Assembly: GCA_964392305.1 (NCBI GenBank)
Contig: CAYMPV010000033.1
Location: forward strand, 8,997-72,996
Length of the DNA stretch: 64,000 bases
From: JACKIC01 sp964392305
Lineage (GTDB): Bacteria > Planctomycetota > UBA1135 > UBA2386
Direction: 5' to 3'
Shown: one piece after another, positions 17,152 through 24,811 of the stretch
Layout: each line of letters starts with the position of its first letter
Position numbering within the stretch: the first letter of the stretch is position 1
Translations under genes and position numbers: made by a program
The notes under the pieces: generated by a model
The model's input: the letters and a program-made list of their open reading frames with translations, nothing else
Told to the model about the DNA's origin: nothing
Database searches by the model: none

Positions 17152-17200
17152 GCCGCCGTTTCCTGACCGGACATGCCCCCTCCCCGACACTGGGTATCGG
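17152..17200 (+). repeat. right 49-bp direct repeat flanking the AbiE cassette
   Basis: It is the partner of 15630-15678, in the same orientation and 1,522 bp downstream. It retains the epimerase-tail codons (now Ala-Ala-Val-Ser-stop after one substitution) although no open frame leads into them. It runs into a complete hairpin, so this side looks like the original downstream flank of the epimerase gene. Confidence 0.93.
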
Positions 17201-17207
17201 GGAGGGG
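17177..17207 (+). terminator. intact hairpin, probably the original epimerase terminator
   Basis: A perfect 11-bp stem (CCCCTCCCCGA / TCGGGGAGGGG) with a 9-nt loop. There is no T run, so it would be a factor-assisted terminator or processing hairpin. It now lies after the AbiE toxin gene, while the truncated version lies after the epimerase. Confidence 0.6.
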
Positions 17208-17277
17208 CGTTCGCGGGTCGCGCCACTCTCCGTTCCCCCGACCCGTGGGAGGGGCCTTGCCCCAAGGAGAGAGTGAC

Positions 17278-17709
17278 ATGGAACTTCGTTCCCTTGCCGC
17301 CGCCAGCCTGTTGCTGGCGAGCGGGACGCCGGCGTTCGCGCAGGACAACTGCCCGATGGAGGCGACGCGGCGCGAGCCGCTCGCGGTGTTCCAGGGCCCG
17401 GCGCAGAACTGCGGCGGGCTGGACTGGCGCCTCGGCGGCGTGCAGGTCACGGCGGTGCGCGACGCGTGCCCGCTGTTCGTGATCGTCACGCCGGCGCACG
17501 ACGTCGCGGTGCGTTCGACGTTGCGCACGCAGGTCGAGGCGATCGCCGCAGTCCCCGTGACCAAGGTCACGTTCGAGTGCGACGCCGACTACTTCCTGTT
17601 CTTCCACGTCGGCTCGAGTTGCGTGTTCGGCAGGCAACTCAACGTCGGCGTGGTGCACCTGATGGTGACGCGGCCGTGTGCGCCGATCGAACCGAGCGAA
17701 CCGGAATGA
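17278..17709 (+). CDS. small secreted Cys-containing hypothetical protein
   Basis: A 143-residue protein. The ATG at 17278 has a good ribosome-binding site (AAGGAGAGAG) and begins a clear signal peptide ending at AFAQ (about residue 20). The mature protein has six cysteines, suggesting three disulfides, and a beta-rich core (VQVTAVRDACPLFVIVTP; KVTFECDADYFLFFHVGSSC). No family is recognised. A strong hairpin follows within 25 nt of the stop. Confidence 0.65.
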   Translation: MELRSLAAASLLLASGTPAFAQDNCPMEATRREPLAVFQGPAQNCGGLDWRLGGVQVTAVRDACPLFVIVTPAHDVAVRSTLRTQVEAIAAVPVTKVTFECDADYFLFFHVGSSCVFGRQLNVGVVHLMVTRPCAPIEPSEPE

Positions 17710-17733
17710 TGCCCCCGGCACGCGACTGGTAGC

Positions 17734-17759
17734 GGGACCCCGCAATGGGGCGGGGTCCC
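17734..17759 (+). terminator. terminator-like hairpin
   Basis: A 10-bp perfect stem (GGGACCCCGC / GCGGGGTCCC) with a 6-nt loop, followed by a short CTTT. It lies between the small secreted protein gene and the next gene, whose AAGGAG ribosome-binding site follows directly. Confidence 0.65.
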
Positions 17760-17781
17760 CTTTCGACCCAAGGAGTCCTCC

Positions 17782-19278
17782 ATGTCGCCGTCCCGTTCCC
17801 GCCTCGTCCGTGTCGCCGCGCTGCCGCTGGTTCTCGCCGCCCTCACCATGTTCTGGCTGCTCGCGACGGGACGAGGCCCGACCCTGGAACCCGAAACCGC
17901 TCGCGGCCCCGATGCGGCCGCGGTGATCGACAACGACGCCGACGCACCTGCCGCAGCGAGTGAATCGACACCTCCAGAACGCGTCGCGGCGCCGCAATCA
18001 TCCGCCACCACCACGCAGCTCGACTTCCCCGCCCGGATCGAGGCCCTGGTGCAGGTCGGCATGGCGACGAGCCACTTCGCCCAGAACGACGAAATCGCGC
18101 TGGCCAAGGCCTCGGACGCGCGCGCACGCCGCATGTTCGCCGAGCTGCTGCGCGAGTTCGACGACGCCGGCGAACGCGCGCTGCAGCTGCTGATCGAATA
18201 CGCGGCGCCCGACGACGACGACCACGCCGACAACACCTGCCACGTGCTGGGCATGGTGCTGGCGGCCGAGCTGGAGCGGCGGGAGCAACAGGCCAACGCG
18301 TTCGACGATCGCCGCCTGATCGACACGCTGACCGCGAACGTGCTCGAGGTGTTGCCCCTCGGCGAACGCCTCGCCGACCGCGCCGGCGGCAAGTTGATCG
18401 ACGAACCACACCTGCGGCTCGTGCACGAACCCGCGGTGCTGCACCTCGTCGCCCTGGCCGGCGAGCAGCAGTTCCCGCGCACCCTGGCGACCCGCCTGCT
18501 GCTCACCCTGTGGCAGAACCTGCAACAGTTCGGCGAGCGCAGTTCGACCGACCTCGCGTGCCTGGCGCTGCTGCAGCTCGGTGACGCCGATCCCAGCCAA
18601 CGCATCGCCGCGTGCCGGCATCTGTTGCTGTCGCCGCGTTACCGTTCTGCCGTGCTGGCCTGGTTGCGCGAGCACCAGGACCTCGACGTCGCCAACGAAG
18701 CGATGCGCATCGCCGCGCGTGAACTGCCCGCCGCCGACGCGATCGCGACGCTGCGCGAACTGGCGCCGCTGCTGCCCGAGATGCCGGCCGCCTACATGGC
18801 GCTGGCCCACCGCGCGCCGCAGGCACTCGCCGACACCTACGAACAACTGCTCGCCGACAACGTGCAGCCGGCGATGCGGCGCGACCTGTTGGCGGGCCTG
18901 GGCATGGACGAGGCCGGGCAACAACGCAGCACGCTCGAACTGGCGCTGCACAACGACCCGGATCCAGCGGTGCGCCTCCAGGCCCTGTTGTCGCTCTCGG
19001 CCAGCGCCGCGCAGCAGTGTGGCGAAGCGGCCTGCACGCGCCTGCTCGACGACCCGCTGATCGCCAACGATCCCGAACGCCTCTCGGTGGTGGTGATGGC
19101 GCTGCAGAACCTCGAGGTCGCGGGCATGACCAACGCCATCGACCGCCTCGGCCGGCGCCTGCTCGCGATGCGCATTCCCGAACACTCACGGCGCGAACTC
19201 GACCAGTTGCTGGCGCGCGCGCTGCCCGACGGCCAGCCGTCGACGGGGCGGCGCGATGCGGTCGGCTCGGGTCGGTGA
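17782..19278 (+). CDS. membrane-anchored helical-repeat protein
   Basis: A 498-residue protein with AAGGAG 7 nt before the ATG. Residues about 9-28 are a hydrophobic anchor or uncleaved signal. Residues 30-75 are a Pro/Ala/Thr linker. The remainder is all-helical with HEAT- or TPR-like alternation, for example LREHQDLDVANEAMRIAARELPA and PDPAVRLQALLSLSASAAQ. It probably acts as a periplasmic scaffold; no enzyme motif is seen. Similar HEAT-repeat architecture appears in the C-terminal half of the cytochrome at 25944-28535. Confidence 0.65.
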   Translation: MSPSRSRLVRVAALPLVLAALTMFWLLATGRGPTLEPETARGPDAAAVIDNDADAPAAASESTPPERVAAPQSSATTTQLDFPARIEALVQVGMATSHFAQNDEIALAKASDARARRMFAELLREFDDAGERALQLLIEYAAPDDDDHADNTCHVLGMVLAAELERREQQANAFDDRRLIDTLTANVLEVLPLGERLADRAGGKLIDEPHLRLVHEPAVLHLVALAGEQQFPRTLATRLLLTLWQNLQQFGERSSTDLACLALLQLGDADPSQRIAACRHLLLSPRYRSAVLAWLREHQDLDVANEAMRIAARELPAADAIATLRELAPLLPEMPAAYMALAHRAPQALADTYEQLLADNVQPAMRRDLLAGLGMDEAGQQRSTLELALHNDPDPAVRLQALLSLSASAAQQCGEAACTRLLDDPLIANDPERLSVVVMALQNLEVAGMTNAIDRLGRRLLAMRIPEHSRRELDQLLARALPDGQPSTGRRDAVGSGR

Positions 19279-19435
19279 ACAGGGCGCCGCTGAACTGGGC
19301 GCCGCGATCCGACGCGGGCAGCCGACCCAGGAATCTCGACGAGCGGGCGCGTGATCACGCAGCCCGGCTCGGAGGCGCTGGCGGCAGGCGGGTGGGCCTC
19401 ACCGATCGGACCTCACTCGGAGGCCCGACACCAGG

Positions 19436-19600
19436 TCACTTCTTCTTCTCGAGGTGCTTGGTGTGCCGGCGCAGGCGAGGGCTGTACTTCGACAGCTCCA
19501 GCTTGGCGGTGCCGGGCTTCTTCATCAGGGTGTAGTTGCGGTCACCGGTCTCCTCGCAGACGAGGAAGACGACCTCTTTCTTCTTCTTGGGCTTGGCCAT
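19436..19600 (-). CDS. rpmG: 50S ribosomal protein bL33 (zinc-independent form)
   Basis: A 54-residue protein with the bL33 signature (VFLVCEETGDRNYTLMKK, then KLELSKYSPRLRRHTKH). Only one Cys is present; the second CxxC of zinc-binding L33 reads YSPRLR, so this is the Cys-minus type. The ATG at 19600 starts MAKPKKKKE as in homologues. No tRNA gene accompanies it, although rpmG lies next to tRNA-Trp in many bacteria. The 157 bp between it and the preceding plus-strand gene hold nothing I can assign. Confidence 0.95.
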   Translation of the reverse strand: MAKPKKKKEVVFLVCEETGDRNYTLMKKPGTAKLELSKYSPRLRRHTKHLEKKK

Positions 19601-19685
19601 GGCTGTCGGGTGCCCGTGCGGGCAGCAGAACCTGATGCGGCCCGGGTGAGCCGCGTTTGGGAGGGCCGAGGAGAGTAGCGAGACG

Positions 19686-19708
19686 CCCCGGCCGCGCAAG
19701 GGCCGGGG
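19686..19708 (-). terminator. G+C hairpin downstream of the 19790-20941 gene
   Basis: A perfect 8-bp stem (CCCCGGCC / GGCCGGGG) with a 7-nt loop, 82 nt past the stop of the minus-strand secreted protein gene and before rpmG. It lacks a T run. Confidence 0.45.
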
Positions 19709-19789
19709 TGGAAACCTGCCAAACCCCGAAACCCCGGCCGCCGCCTGCCCGGAAGGCCCTGCCGCCCCCTTCCCGACGCGGCCCGACCC

Positions 19790-20941
19790 TCAGTGCACCA
19801 GTTCGATCACCGGCATCATCCCGTAGTTCGGCGCCCACGGCGACGCCGTGAGACTGCCGGGGAAGAACACGGTGCTGCAGCGGTTGCCGACGGCGATCTC
19901 GTTGAGCACCAGCATCACGCCGTTGCTGACGGAGATCGGCAGGGGCCCCGAGCGACCGGTGTCCAGCCAGGCCGCCTGCACGCCGATGCGCAGGCCGGCG
20001 GTGGTCACGCCGGCGGTCAGGGGAAAGCTCACCGCGAAGTTGCCACCCTGGTCGGTGAGACCACCCCACGAGGCGTCGATCGGCGCCCACTGGTGACAAC
20101 CCCCCAGCCCCGGATCGAGCGCCCCCAGCGAAATGCCATAACCGACGAAGTTGGCCGTCGCGGCGCGCGGCTGCGGATCGAGCCCGAACCAGGCCACCGC
20201 GAAACCGACGCTGCTGGTGTTGGGCACGGTCGGCGGCGCCCCGGTGAGGCGCAGCGTGGCCGTGTTGCCGGCCTGCGGCCCGGTCGCGCCTTCCCACAGC
20301 AGCTGCGTCGGCTCTGGCCGCGTGGTGCATTCGCCGCTGCCGACCGTCACCGCGTAACCCGTCTCGGCGCCGTCCTCGAACCAGACGGCGTCGACCCAGT
20401 GATCGCTGCTGACCTGCAGGGGCGCATCCGTGGTCTCGAACTCGAGCAGCAGATTGCCCGCGATCACCAACAACGGGGTCGTGAGGGTGATGTCGAACAG
20501 CTGCTCACCGACCGCCGTGCCGGGGTTGGTCGCCGCCGTCGCCGCCGTGGTCACCGGCGCCGGACCGAACAGGACCGCCAGGTTCGCGGGGCGATTGCCG
20601 TTGCGGGTGCCGCCCGCCTGGTGCGCCGGCAGCCCGTGGAATCCGCCGCGGACCGTCAGCGTGCGCGTCACGGCCGGGTAGGCCTGCTCGCCGAGGAAGC
20701 TCGGCTTGCGCAGACGCAGACCCGTGATCGTCTGACCGATGAAGTTGCTCGGGAACATGGTGCTGTCGATCAGCACCTGCATCGTGCCCTCGCTCCAACG
20801 CAGCGGCAGCGACACCGCGGCATTGCCCGGGATCGAGGCGCACGCCAGGGGCAGGGTGCTGTGGTTCTGCGCGGCCAGGGGGGCGATCGCCGCGCACGAC
20901 ATGACGTGCACCGCGAGCAGGCAGGGGAAGGTCGGCTTCAT
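19790..20941 (-). CDS. large secreted hypothetical protein
   Basis: A 383-residue protein starting at MKPTFPC with a signal peptide ending at PLAAQ. The N-terminal region (SLPLRWSEGTMQVLIDSTMF) and the central DPQPRAATANFVGYGISLGA recur in planctomycete exported proteins that summarise as beta-sandwiches. The segment AGLRIGVQAAWLD followed by LPISVSNGV resembles the shared C-terminal domain of 34684-36714, but here further residues follow. Cysteines are sparse. Function unknown, probably extracellular. The upstream region contains a strong hairpin at 21052-21082. Confidence 0.68.
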   Translation of the reverse strand: MKPTFPCLLAVHVMSCAAIAPLAAQNHSTLPLACASIPGNAAVSLPLRWSEGTMQVLIDSTMFPSNFIGQTITGLRLRKPSFLGEQAYPAVTRTLTVRGGFHGLPAHQAGGTRNGNRPANLAVLFGPAPVTTAATAATNPGTAVGEQLFDITLTTPLLVIAGNLLLEFETTDAPLQVSSDHWVDAVWFEDGAETGYAVTVGSGECTTRPEPTQLLWEGATGPQAGNTATLRLTGAPPTVPNTSSVGFAVAWFGLDPQPRAATANFVGYGISLGALDPGLGGCHQWAPIDASWGGLTDQGGNFAVSFPLTAGVTTAGLRIGVQAAWLDTGRSGPLPISVSNGVMLVLNEIAVGNRCSTVFFPGSLTASPWAPNYGMMPVIELVH

Positions 20942-21051
20942 GGCGTTGGTCCGGGTTCGGGGGAACCCGCCCATGCCATCGGCAGATCGGCGGTCTCACC
21001 CCAAGCCGAAGACCTCGTCGGCGGCACCGACTGCGGCCGCAGGAAAAGAGA

Positions 21052-21082
21052 AAGGGCCCGGCCTCCCATGACCGGGCCCCTT
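21052..21082 (-). terminator. intrinsic terminator-like hairpin reading leftward
   Basis: Stem AAGGGCCCGG / CCGGGCCCCTT with one bulged C and a 10-nt loop. On the minus strand it is followed by CTCTTTTCC, the best T-rich tract after a hairpin in the window. No annotated minus-strand gene ends just to its right, so it may end an unannotated short transcript or attenuate the 19790-20941 gene, which starts 110 nt further on. Confidence 0.55.
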
Positions 21083-21154
21083 CAGGGGTCGTCCGCAACT
21101 CGACTCAACCCACTTCCCTCTAGCCCCACTGCTATCGGCAACTCGAACGACGCG

Positions 21155-21167
21155 ACCTGAGTCAGGT
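21155..21167. promoter_or_regulatory. 13-bp perfect dyad ahead of the acyl-CoA operon
   Basis: ACCTGA-G-TCAGGT is a perfect inverted repeat located 67 bp before the SDR start, in the region between two divergent genes. Position and symmetry fit a repressor operator. No regulator gene lies next to it, so the binding protein cannot be named. Confidence 0.35.
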
Positions 21168-21233
21168 TCTCATGCCCAGCAGAATCCCACGGTTGCGCCC
21201 GGACGCGTGCGTGCGCCACGATTGGCCACCCCC

Positions 21234-22013
21234 ATGGCCGCCCCAACGGAAGTGACGATCGTGACCGGCTGCAGCCGAGGCATCGGCCAGGCCATCGCCG
21301 CGGCGCTCGCGCGCGCCGGGCATCGCCTCGTGCTCGTGGCCCGCGACCAACGGCGGCTCGAGCAGCTCGCCGGGGAACTGCAGGCCGCCGGCGGCGAAGC
21401 GCTCGTCTGCGCCGCCGATCTGCGTGATGCCGAGGCCCCGGCCCGCATCGTCGCCGCCGCGACGGCGGCGTTCGGCGCGCCGACGGTGGTCGTCAACAAC
21501 GCCGGCACGGCGCCCGCCGACAAGGTCGAGAACACCACCGCGGCGATCCTGCGCGAGACCTTCGACCTGCACGTCGGCGCGCCGCTCGCGTTCGCCCGGG
21601 CCGTGGTGCCGGCGATGAAGCAGGCCAGACGCGGTTGCCTGCTGCAGCTGGCGTCGACGGCCGGGCTGCGCGGTTATCCGTTCACGTCGGCCTACACCGC
21701 GGCCAAACACGGCATGGTCGGGTTGTCGCGCGCGCTGCGCGCCGAACTCGAACCGGCGGGCATCGCCGTCTACGCCGTCTGCCCCGGCTTCGTCGACTCG
21801 GACATCACCCGCGGCGCGGCCGCCGCGATCGCCGCGCGCGGCCGTTCGACCGCCGAGGAAGCGTTCGCGCGCATGGCCGCCCAGAACCGCATCGGCCGCA
21901 TGCACACTCCGGCCGAGGTGGCCGCGGCGGTTGTCCGGCTGGTGCACGAACGCCCGACGGGCTGCGTCTACGATCTCGACCGCGACCAACCCGGCTTCGT
22001 CGACCAGACCTGA
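21234..22013 (+). CDS. short-chain dehydrogenase, first gene of an acyl-CoA operon
   Basis: A 259-residue classical SDR. TGCSRGIGQAIA (cofactor loop), VVNNAGTA, LASTAGL (catalytic Ser) and YTAAKHG (Tyr-x3-Lys) are all present. The ATG at 21234 is preferred to a GTG 27 nt upstream because the Rossmann strand starts shortly after it. It probably oxidises a 3-hydroxyacyl-CoA or a related alcohol, given that a crotonase follows 12 nt later and an acyl-CoA dehydrogenase after that. Substrate class is inferred from context only. Confidence 0.85.
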   Translation: MAAPTEVTIVTGCSRGIGQAIAAALARAGHRLVLVARDQRRLEQLAGELQAAGGEALVCAADLRDAEAPARIVAAATAAFGAPTVVVNNAGTAPADKVENTTAAILRETFDLHVGAPLAFARAVVPAMKQARRGCLLQLASTAGLRGYPFTSAYTAAKHGMVGLSRALRAELEPAGIAVYAVCPGFVDSDITRGAAAAIAARGRSTAEEAFARMAAQNRIGRMHTPAEVAAAVVRLVHERPTGCVYDLDRDQPGFVDQT

Positions 22014-22025
22014 CAGACCCCTGCC

Positions 22026-22820
22026 ATGCGCGACTACGACTTCCGTTTCGAACGCAACAGCGACGGCGTCGCGATCCTCACCCTGGATCGCCCCGAGACG
22101 CTCAACTCGCTGACCTTCGACATCTACGGCCAGCTCGAACGGCTGTTCCTCGACCTCGACAACGACGACACCGTCAAGGTCGTGATGATCACCGGCCAGG
22201 GGCGCGGCTTCTGCAGCGGCGGCAGCGTCGAGGACATCATCGGCCCGCTGCTCGAGAGCGAACTCGACGACACGCTGGCGTTCACGCGCATGACCGGCGC
22301 CGTGGTGCGCAACATGCTGCGGCTGTCCAAACCGATCGTCGCCGCGATCAACGGCGTCGCCGCCGGAGCCGGCGCGGTGCTGGCGCTGGCCAGCGACTTC
22401 CGGGTGATGGCGGCGAACGCGAAGTTCGCGTTCCTGTTCACCAAGGTCGGCCTGACCGGCGCCGACATGGGCGCGGCGTGGCTGCTGCCCAAGATCGTCG
22501 GCACCGGTCGCGCCATGGAGCTGCTGATGCTCGGCGACAAGGTCACCGCCGACGAGGCGCTGGCGATGGGCCTCGCCAACCGCGTGGTCGACGGCGATGT
22601 GCTGCCTGAAGCCCTCACGCTGGCACGGCGGCTGGCCGCTGGTCCCGGTCTGGCGCTGGCGATGACCAAGAAGATGGTCTGGAACGAGTGGCCGATGGAC
22701 CTCGAGGCCGCGATCGAACAGGAAGCCCAGGCGCAGGCGCTGCTGCTGCGCGCGCACGACCACCGCGAGTTCTACAACGCGTGGATGGAGAAGCGCGACC
22801 CGCGCTTCCTCGGCCGCTGA
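22026..22820 (+). CDS. enoyl-CoA hydratase/isomerase (crotonase) family protein
   Basis: A 264-residue crotonase. The oxyanion-hole elements are present (GRGFCSGGSVEDI; NGVAAGAGAVLALASDFRV). The two Glu residues used by classical enoyl-CoA hydratase (GGGCELAM and QPExxLG positions) are replaced here: the aligned stretches read GAGAVLAL and FTKVGLTGADMG. The Asp in GADMG is a feature of a distinct crotonase subgroup and may be the catalytic acid. It could be a hydratase, isomerase or ring-acyl-CoA enzyme. It sits between an SDR and an acyl-CoA dehydrogenase in a tight operon. Confidence 0.87.
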   Translation: MRDYDFRFERNSDGVAILTLDRPETLNSLTFDIYGQLERLFLDLDNDDTVKVVMITGQGRGFCSGGSVEDIIGPLLESELDDTLAFTRMTGAVVRNMLRLSKPIVAAINGVAAGAGAVLALASDFRVMAANAKFAFLFTKVGLTGADMGAAWLLPKIVGTGRAMELLMLGDKVTADEALAMGLANRVVDGDVLPEALTLARRLAAGPGLALAMTKKMVWNEWPMDLEAAIEQEAQAQALLLRAHDHREFYNAWMEKRDPRFLGR

Positions 22821-22861
22821 CCCCCACTGCTGGCTTCCGTGGTGCTGACCCCGACGAGCGC

Positions 22862-24040
22862 ATGAACCCCGAACTGTGGCTTCCCGACGGCGACCTCGAC
22901 GCCGAACACCGCGACTTCGCGCAGCGCATCCGCGCGTTCGCGGCCGACAAGCTCGCGCCGCACGCGCGCGCGATCGACGAGCAGCGGATGTTCCGCCGCG
23001 AGATGGTCGACGACCTCGGCGCGGCCGGCATCCTCGGCGGCCCGCTCACCGCCGAACACGGCGGCGGCGGCTGGACGCCGCTGCAGCTGGCGATCGCCCA
23101 CGAAGAGCTCGGCGCGGCCTGCGGCAACGCGCGCGGCTTCTGCGCGGTGCAGACCGGGCTCGTCGCGCAGTGCCTCGCGAAGTACGGCACCGACGCGCAG
23201 AAGAAGAAGTGGCTGCCCGACCTGATCTCGGGCGCGGCGATCGGCTGCTTCGCCCTGACCGAACCCGAGGCCGGCAGCGACGTCGCCTCGCTGCGCACGT
23301 TGGCCGCGCCGTTCGCCAACGTCGGCTACAAGGTCACGGGCAAGAAGTGGTGGATCACCAACGGCGGCGTCGCCGACGTGATGATCCTTTTCGCGACCGT
23401 CGATCCGAGCGCTGGCCGCAAGGGCATCACCGCGTTCCTCGTCGACACGCAGCGGCCCGGGCTCACGCGCGAGCCGATGCCGGGCGTCGAGCTGGGCCAC
23501 CGCGGCAGCGATCACGCGGTGCTGACGTTCGACGGCATGGAGGTCGCGGCCGACGAGGTGCTCGGACCGATCGGCAAGGGCTTCGGGGTCGCGATGGGCG
23601 GGCTCGCGGCCGGGCGGCTGTCGGTCGCCGCGGGCGCGGTCGGCATTCACCGCGCGGCGCTTGCGGCCGCCGTGAAGTTCACCACCGGGCGCGAACAGTT
23701 CGGGCAGCCGCTGGCGCAGTTCCAGATGGTGCAGGAGCGGCTCGCCGACCAGTTCACGTCACTGCACGCCAGCCGCGCGCTCGTGCACCGCTGCGCGTTG
23801 CGCCGGGCCGCCGGCACCGAGACGCACGCCGACGTGGCGATGGCCAAGCTGTATGCGACCGAAGCGGCCGCGGCGGCGGCCGAGAGCGCGGTGATGCTGC
23901 ACGGCGCGCGCGGCTACAGCTCGGCGGAGCCAGTCGAACGGCTGTGGCGCGACATCCAGGCGCTGCGCATCTACGAGGGCACGTCGATGATCCAGAAGAC
24001 GATCCTGGCGCGCCTGCTGACCACGCCGCCTTCGTCGTAG
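22862..24040 (+). CDS. acyl-CoA dehydrogenase
   Basis: A 392-residue flavoprotein of the acyl-CoA dehydrogenase family at normal length. Seen: CFALTEPEAGSDVASL (FAD/substrate loop), KKWWITNGGVADVMI, GREQFGQPLAQFQ, and the C-terminal LRIYEGTSMIQKTILARLL, whose Glu corresponds to the catalytic base of short/medium-chain enzymes. It should form the alpha,beta double bond of an acyl-CoA and pass electrons to ETF. It closes the SDR-crotonase-dehydrogenase operon (41-nt gap) and ends 4 nt before the convergent motB gene. Confidence 0.92.
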   Translation: MNPELWLPDGDLDAEHRDFAQRIRAFAADKLAPHARAIDEQRMFRREMVDDLGAAGILGGPLTAEHGGGGWTPLQLAIAHEELGAACGNARGFCAVQTGLVAQCLAKYGTDAQKKKWLPDLISGAAIGCFALTEPEAGSDVASLRTLAAPFANVGYKVTGKKWWITNGGVADVMILFATVDPSAGRKGITAFLVDTQRPGLTREPMPGVELGHRGSDHAVLTFDGMEVAADEVLGPIGKGFGVAMGGLAAGRLSVAAGAVGIHRAALAAAVKFTTGREQFGQPLAQFQMVQERLADQFTSLHASRALVHRCALRRAAGTETHADVAMAKLYATEAAAAAAESAVMLHGARGYSSAEPVERLWRDIQALRIYEGTSMIQKTILARLLTTPPSS

Positions 24041-24044
24041 GCGA

Positions 24045-24782
24045 TCAGCGGCTCTCGGGCCGCGTATTGGAGAAGGCGATGCGCACGCGCGCGATCTTCT
24101 CCCAGTCGGCGACGTCGGCGCCGGGCTCTTCCTTCATCACGCGCCACGACGGCGACACCATGTGGGTGCGCACCTCGGGACTGTTCTTGATCACCTTCTC
24201 GAGCGCCTTGAGCCGCTCGATGCACAGGTCCAGGGACGTCACCGGACGGCCGAACGAGTTCTTGCCGATGACGACGTCGGGCGTCTCGATGATGACGCGG
24301 ATGTCCGACGTGAACGTCAGCGAGGCGACGATCGTGCGCTGCAGCCAGGGCAGGACACCCTTGTTGAGCGGAAAAGGCTGCTCGACCGGGAAGAAGTCCG
24401 ACAGCGGCGCGCTGAGCGACACCGTGTCGTCGGTCTGCACGATGTCGAGCGAGCTGCCCGCGACCTCCTCGTAATCGGGCAACGCTTCCTTGAGGAACTC
24501 GCGCATCTCACCGTCCTGCGCGGTGATCAACGGCACGGCCGTTGAAACGTCACCGCCGCCGGTCTGCTGGTCGAAGAGTCCCGCGTCCTTGGTCTTGCCG
24601 TCGCCGGCAATGTTGAAGGCGAAGTTGATGGACTTCTGCAGCAACTTCATCTTCTCCAGATCCTGCACGCCGAGCGCATAGAGCACCACGAACAACGCGA
24701 ACAGCAGCGTCATCATGTCGGCGAATGAGATGACCCAACGCTCGTGGTTGACGTGTTCTTCGTGCTTGTGCTTCTTGGCCAT
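24045..24782 (-). CDS. motB: flagellar motor stator protein MotB
   Basis: A 245-residue stator subunit. The N-terminus has a Lys/His-rich cytoplasmic start, then one transmembrane helix containing the essential proton-channel Asp (SFADMMTLLFALFVVLYA). A plug/linker and a C-terminal domain follow. The C-terminal part occupies the OmpA-like peptidoglycan-binding position, but the usual NxxLSxxRA motif is not recognisable (SLDLCIERLKALEKV instead), so it is divergent. It lies 29 nt downstream of motA. The MotA4-MotB2-type complex drives rotation using ion flow. Confidence 0.88.
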   Translation of the reverse strand: MAKKHKHEEHVNHERWVISFADMMTLLFALFVVLYALGVQDLEKMKLLQKSINFAFNIAGDGKTKDAGLFDQQTGGGDVSTAVPLITAQDGEMREFLKEALPDYEEVAGSSLDIVQTDDTVSLSAPLSDFFPVEQPFPLNKGVLPWLQRTIVASLTFTSDIRVIIETPDVVIGKNSFGRPVTSLDLCIERLKALEKVIKNSPEVRTHMVSPSWRVMKEEPGADVADWEKIARVRIAFSNTRPESR

Positions 24783-24811
24783 GCTCAACCCTTCACCGAT
24801 CGCGGACCGGA

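Noticed and set aside
17173..17277. N-terminal extension of the small secreted protein from 17173
   Set aside because: It lies in the 49-bp repeat and hairpin; the ATG at 17278 has a strong ribosome-binding site and signal peptide.
21083..21206. tRNA or SRP RNA gene near the hairpin at 21052
   Set aside because: A GTTCGAGT stretch on the minus strand recalls a T-loop, but the flanking arms do not pair, no acceptor stem or anticodon arm can be drawn, and the SRP GGAAGGAAGC-type motif is absent.
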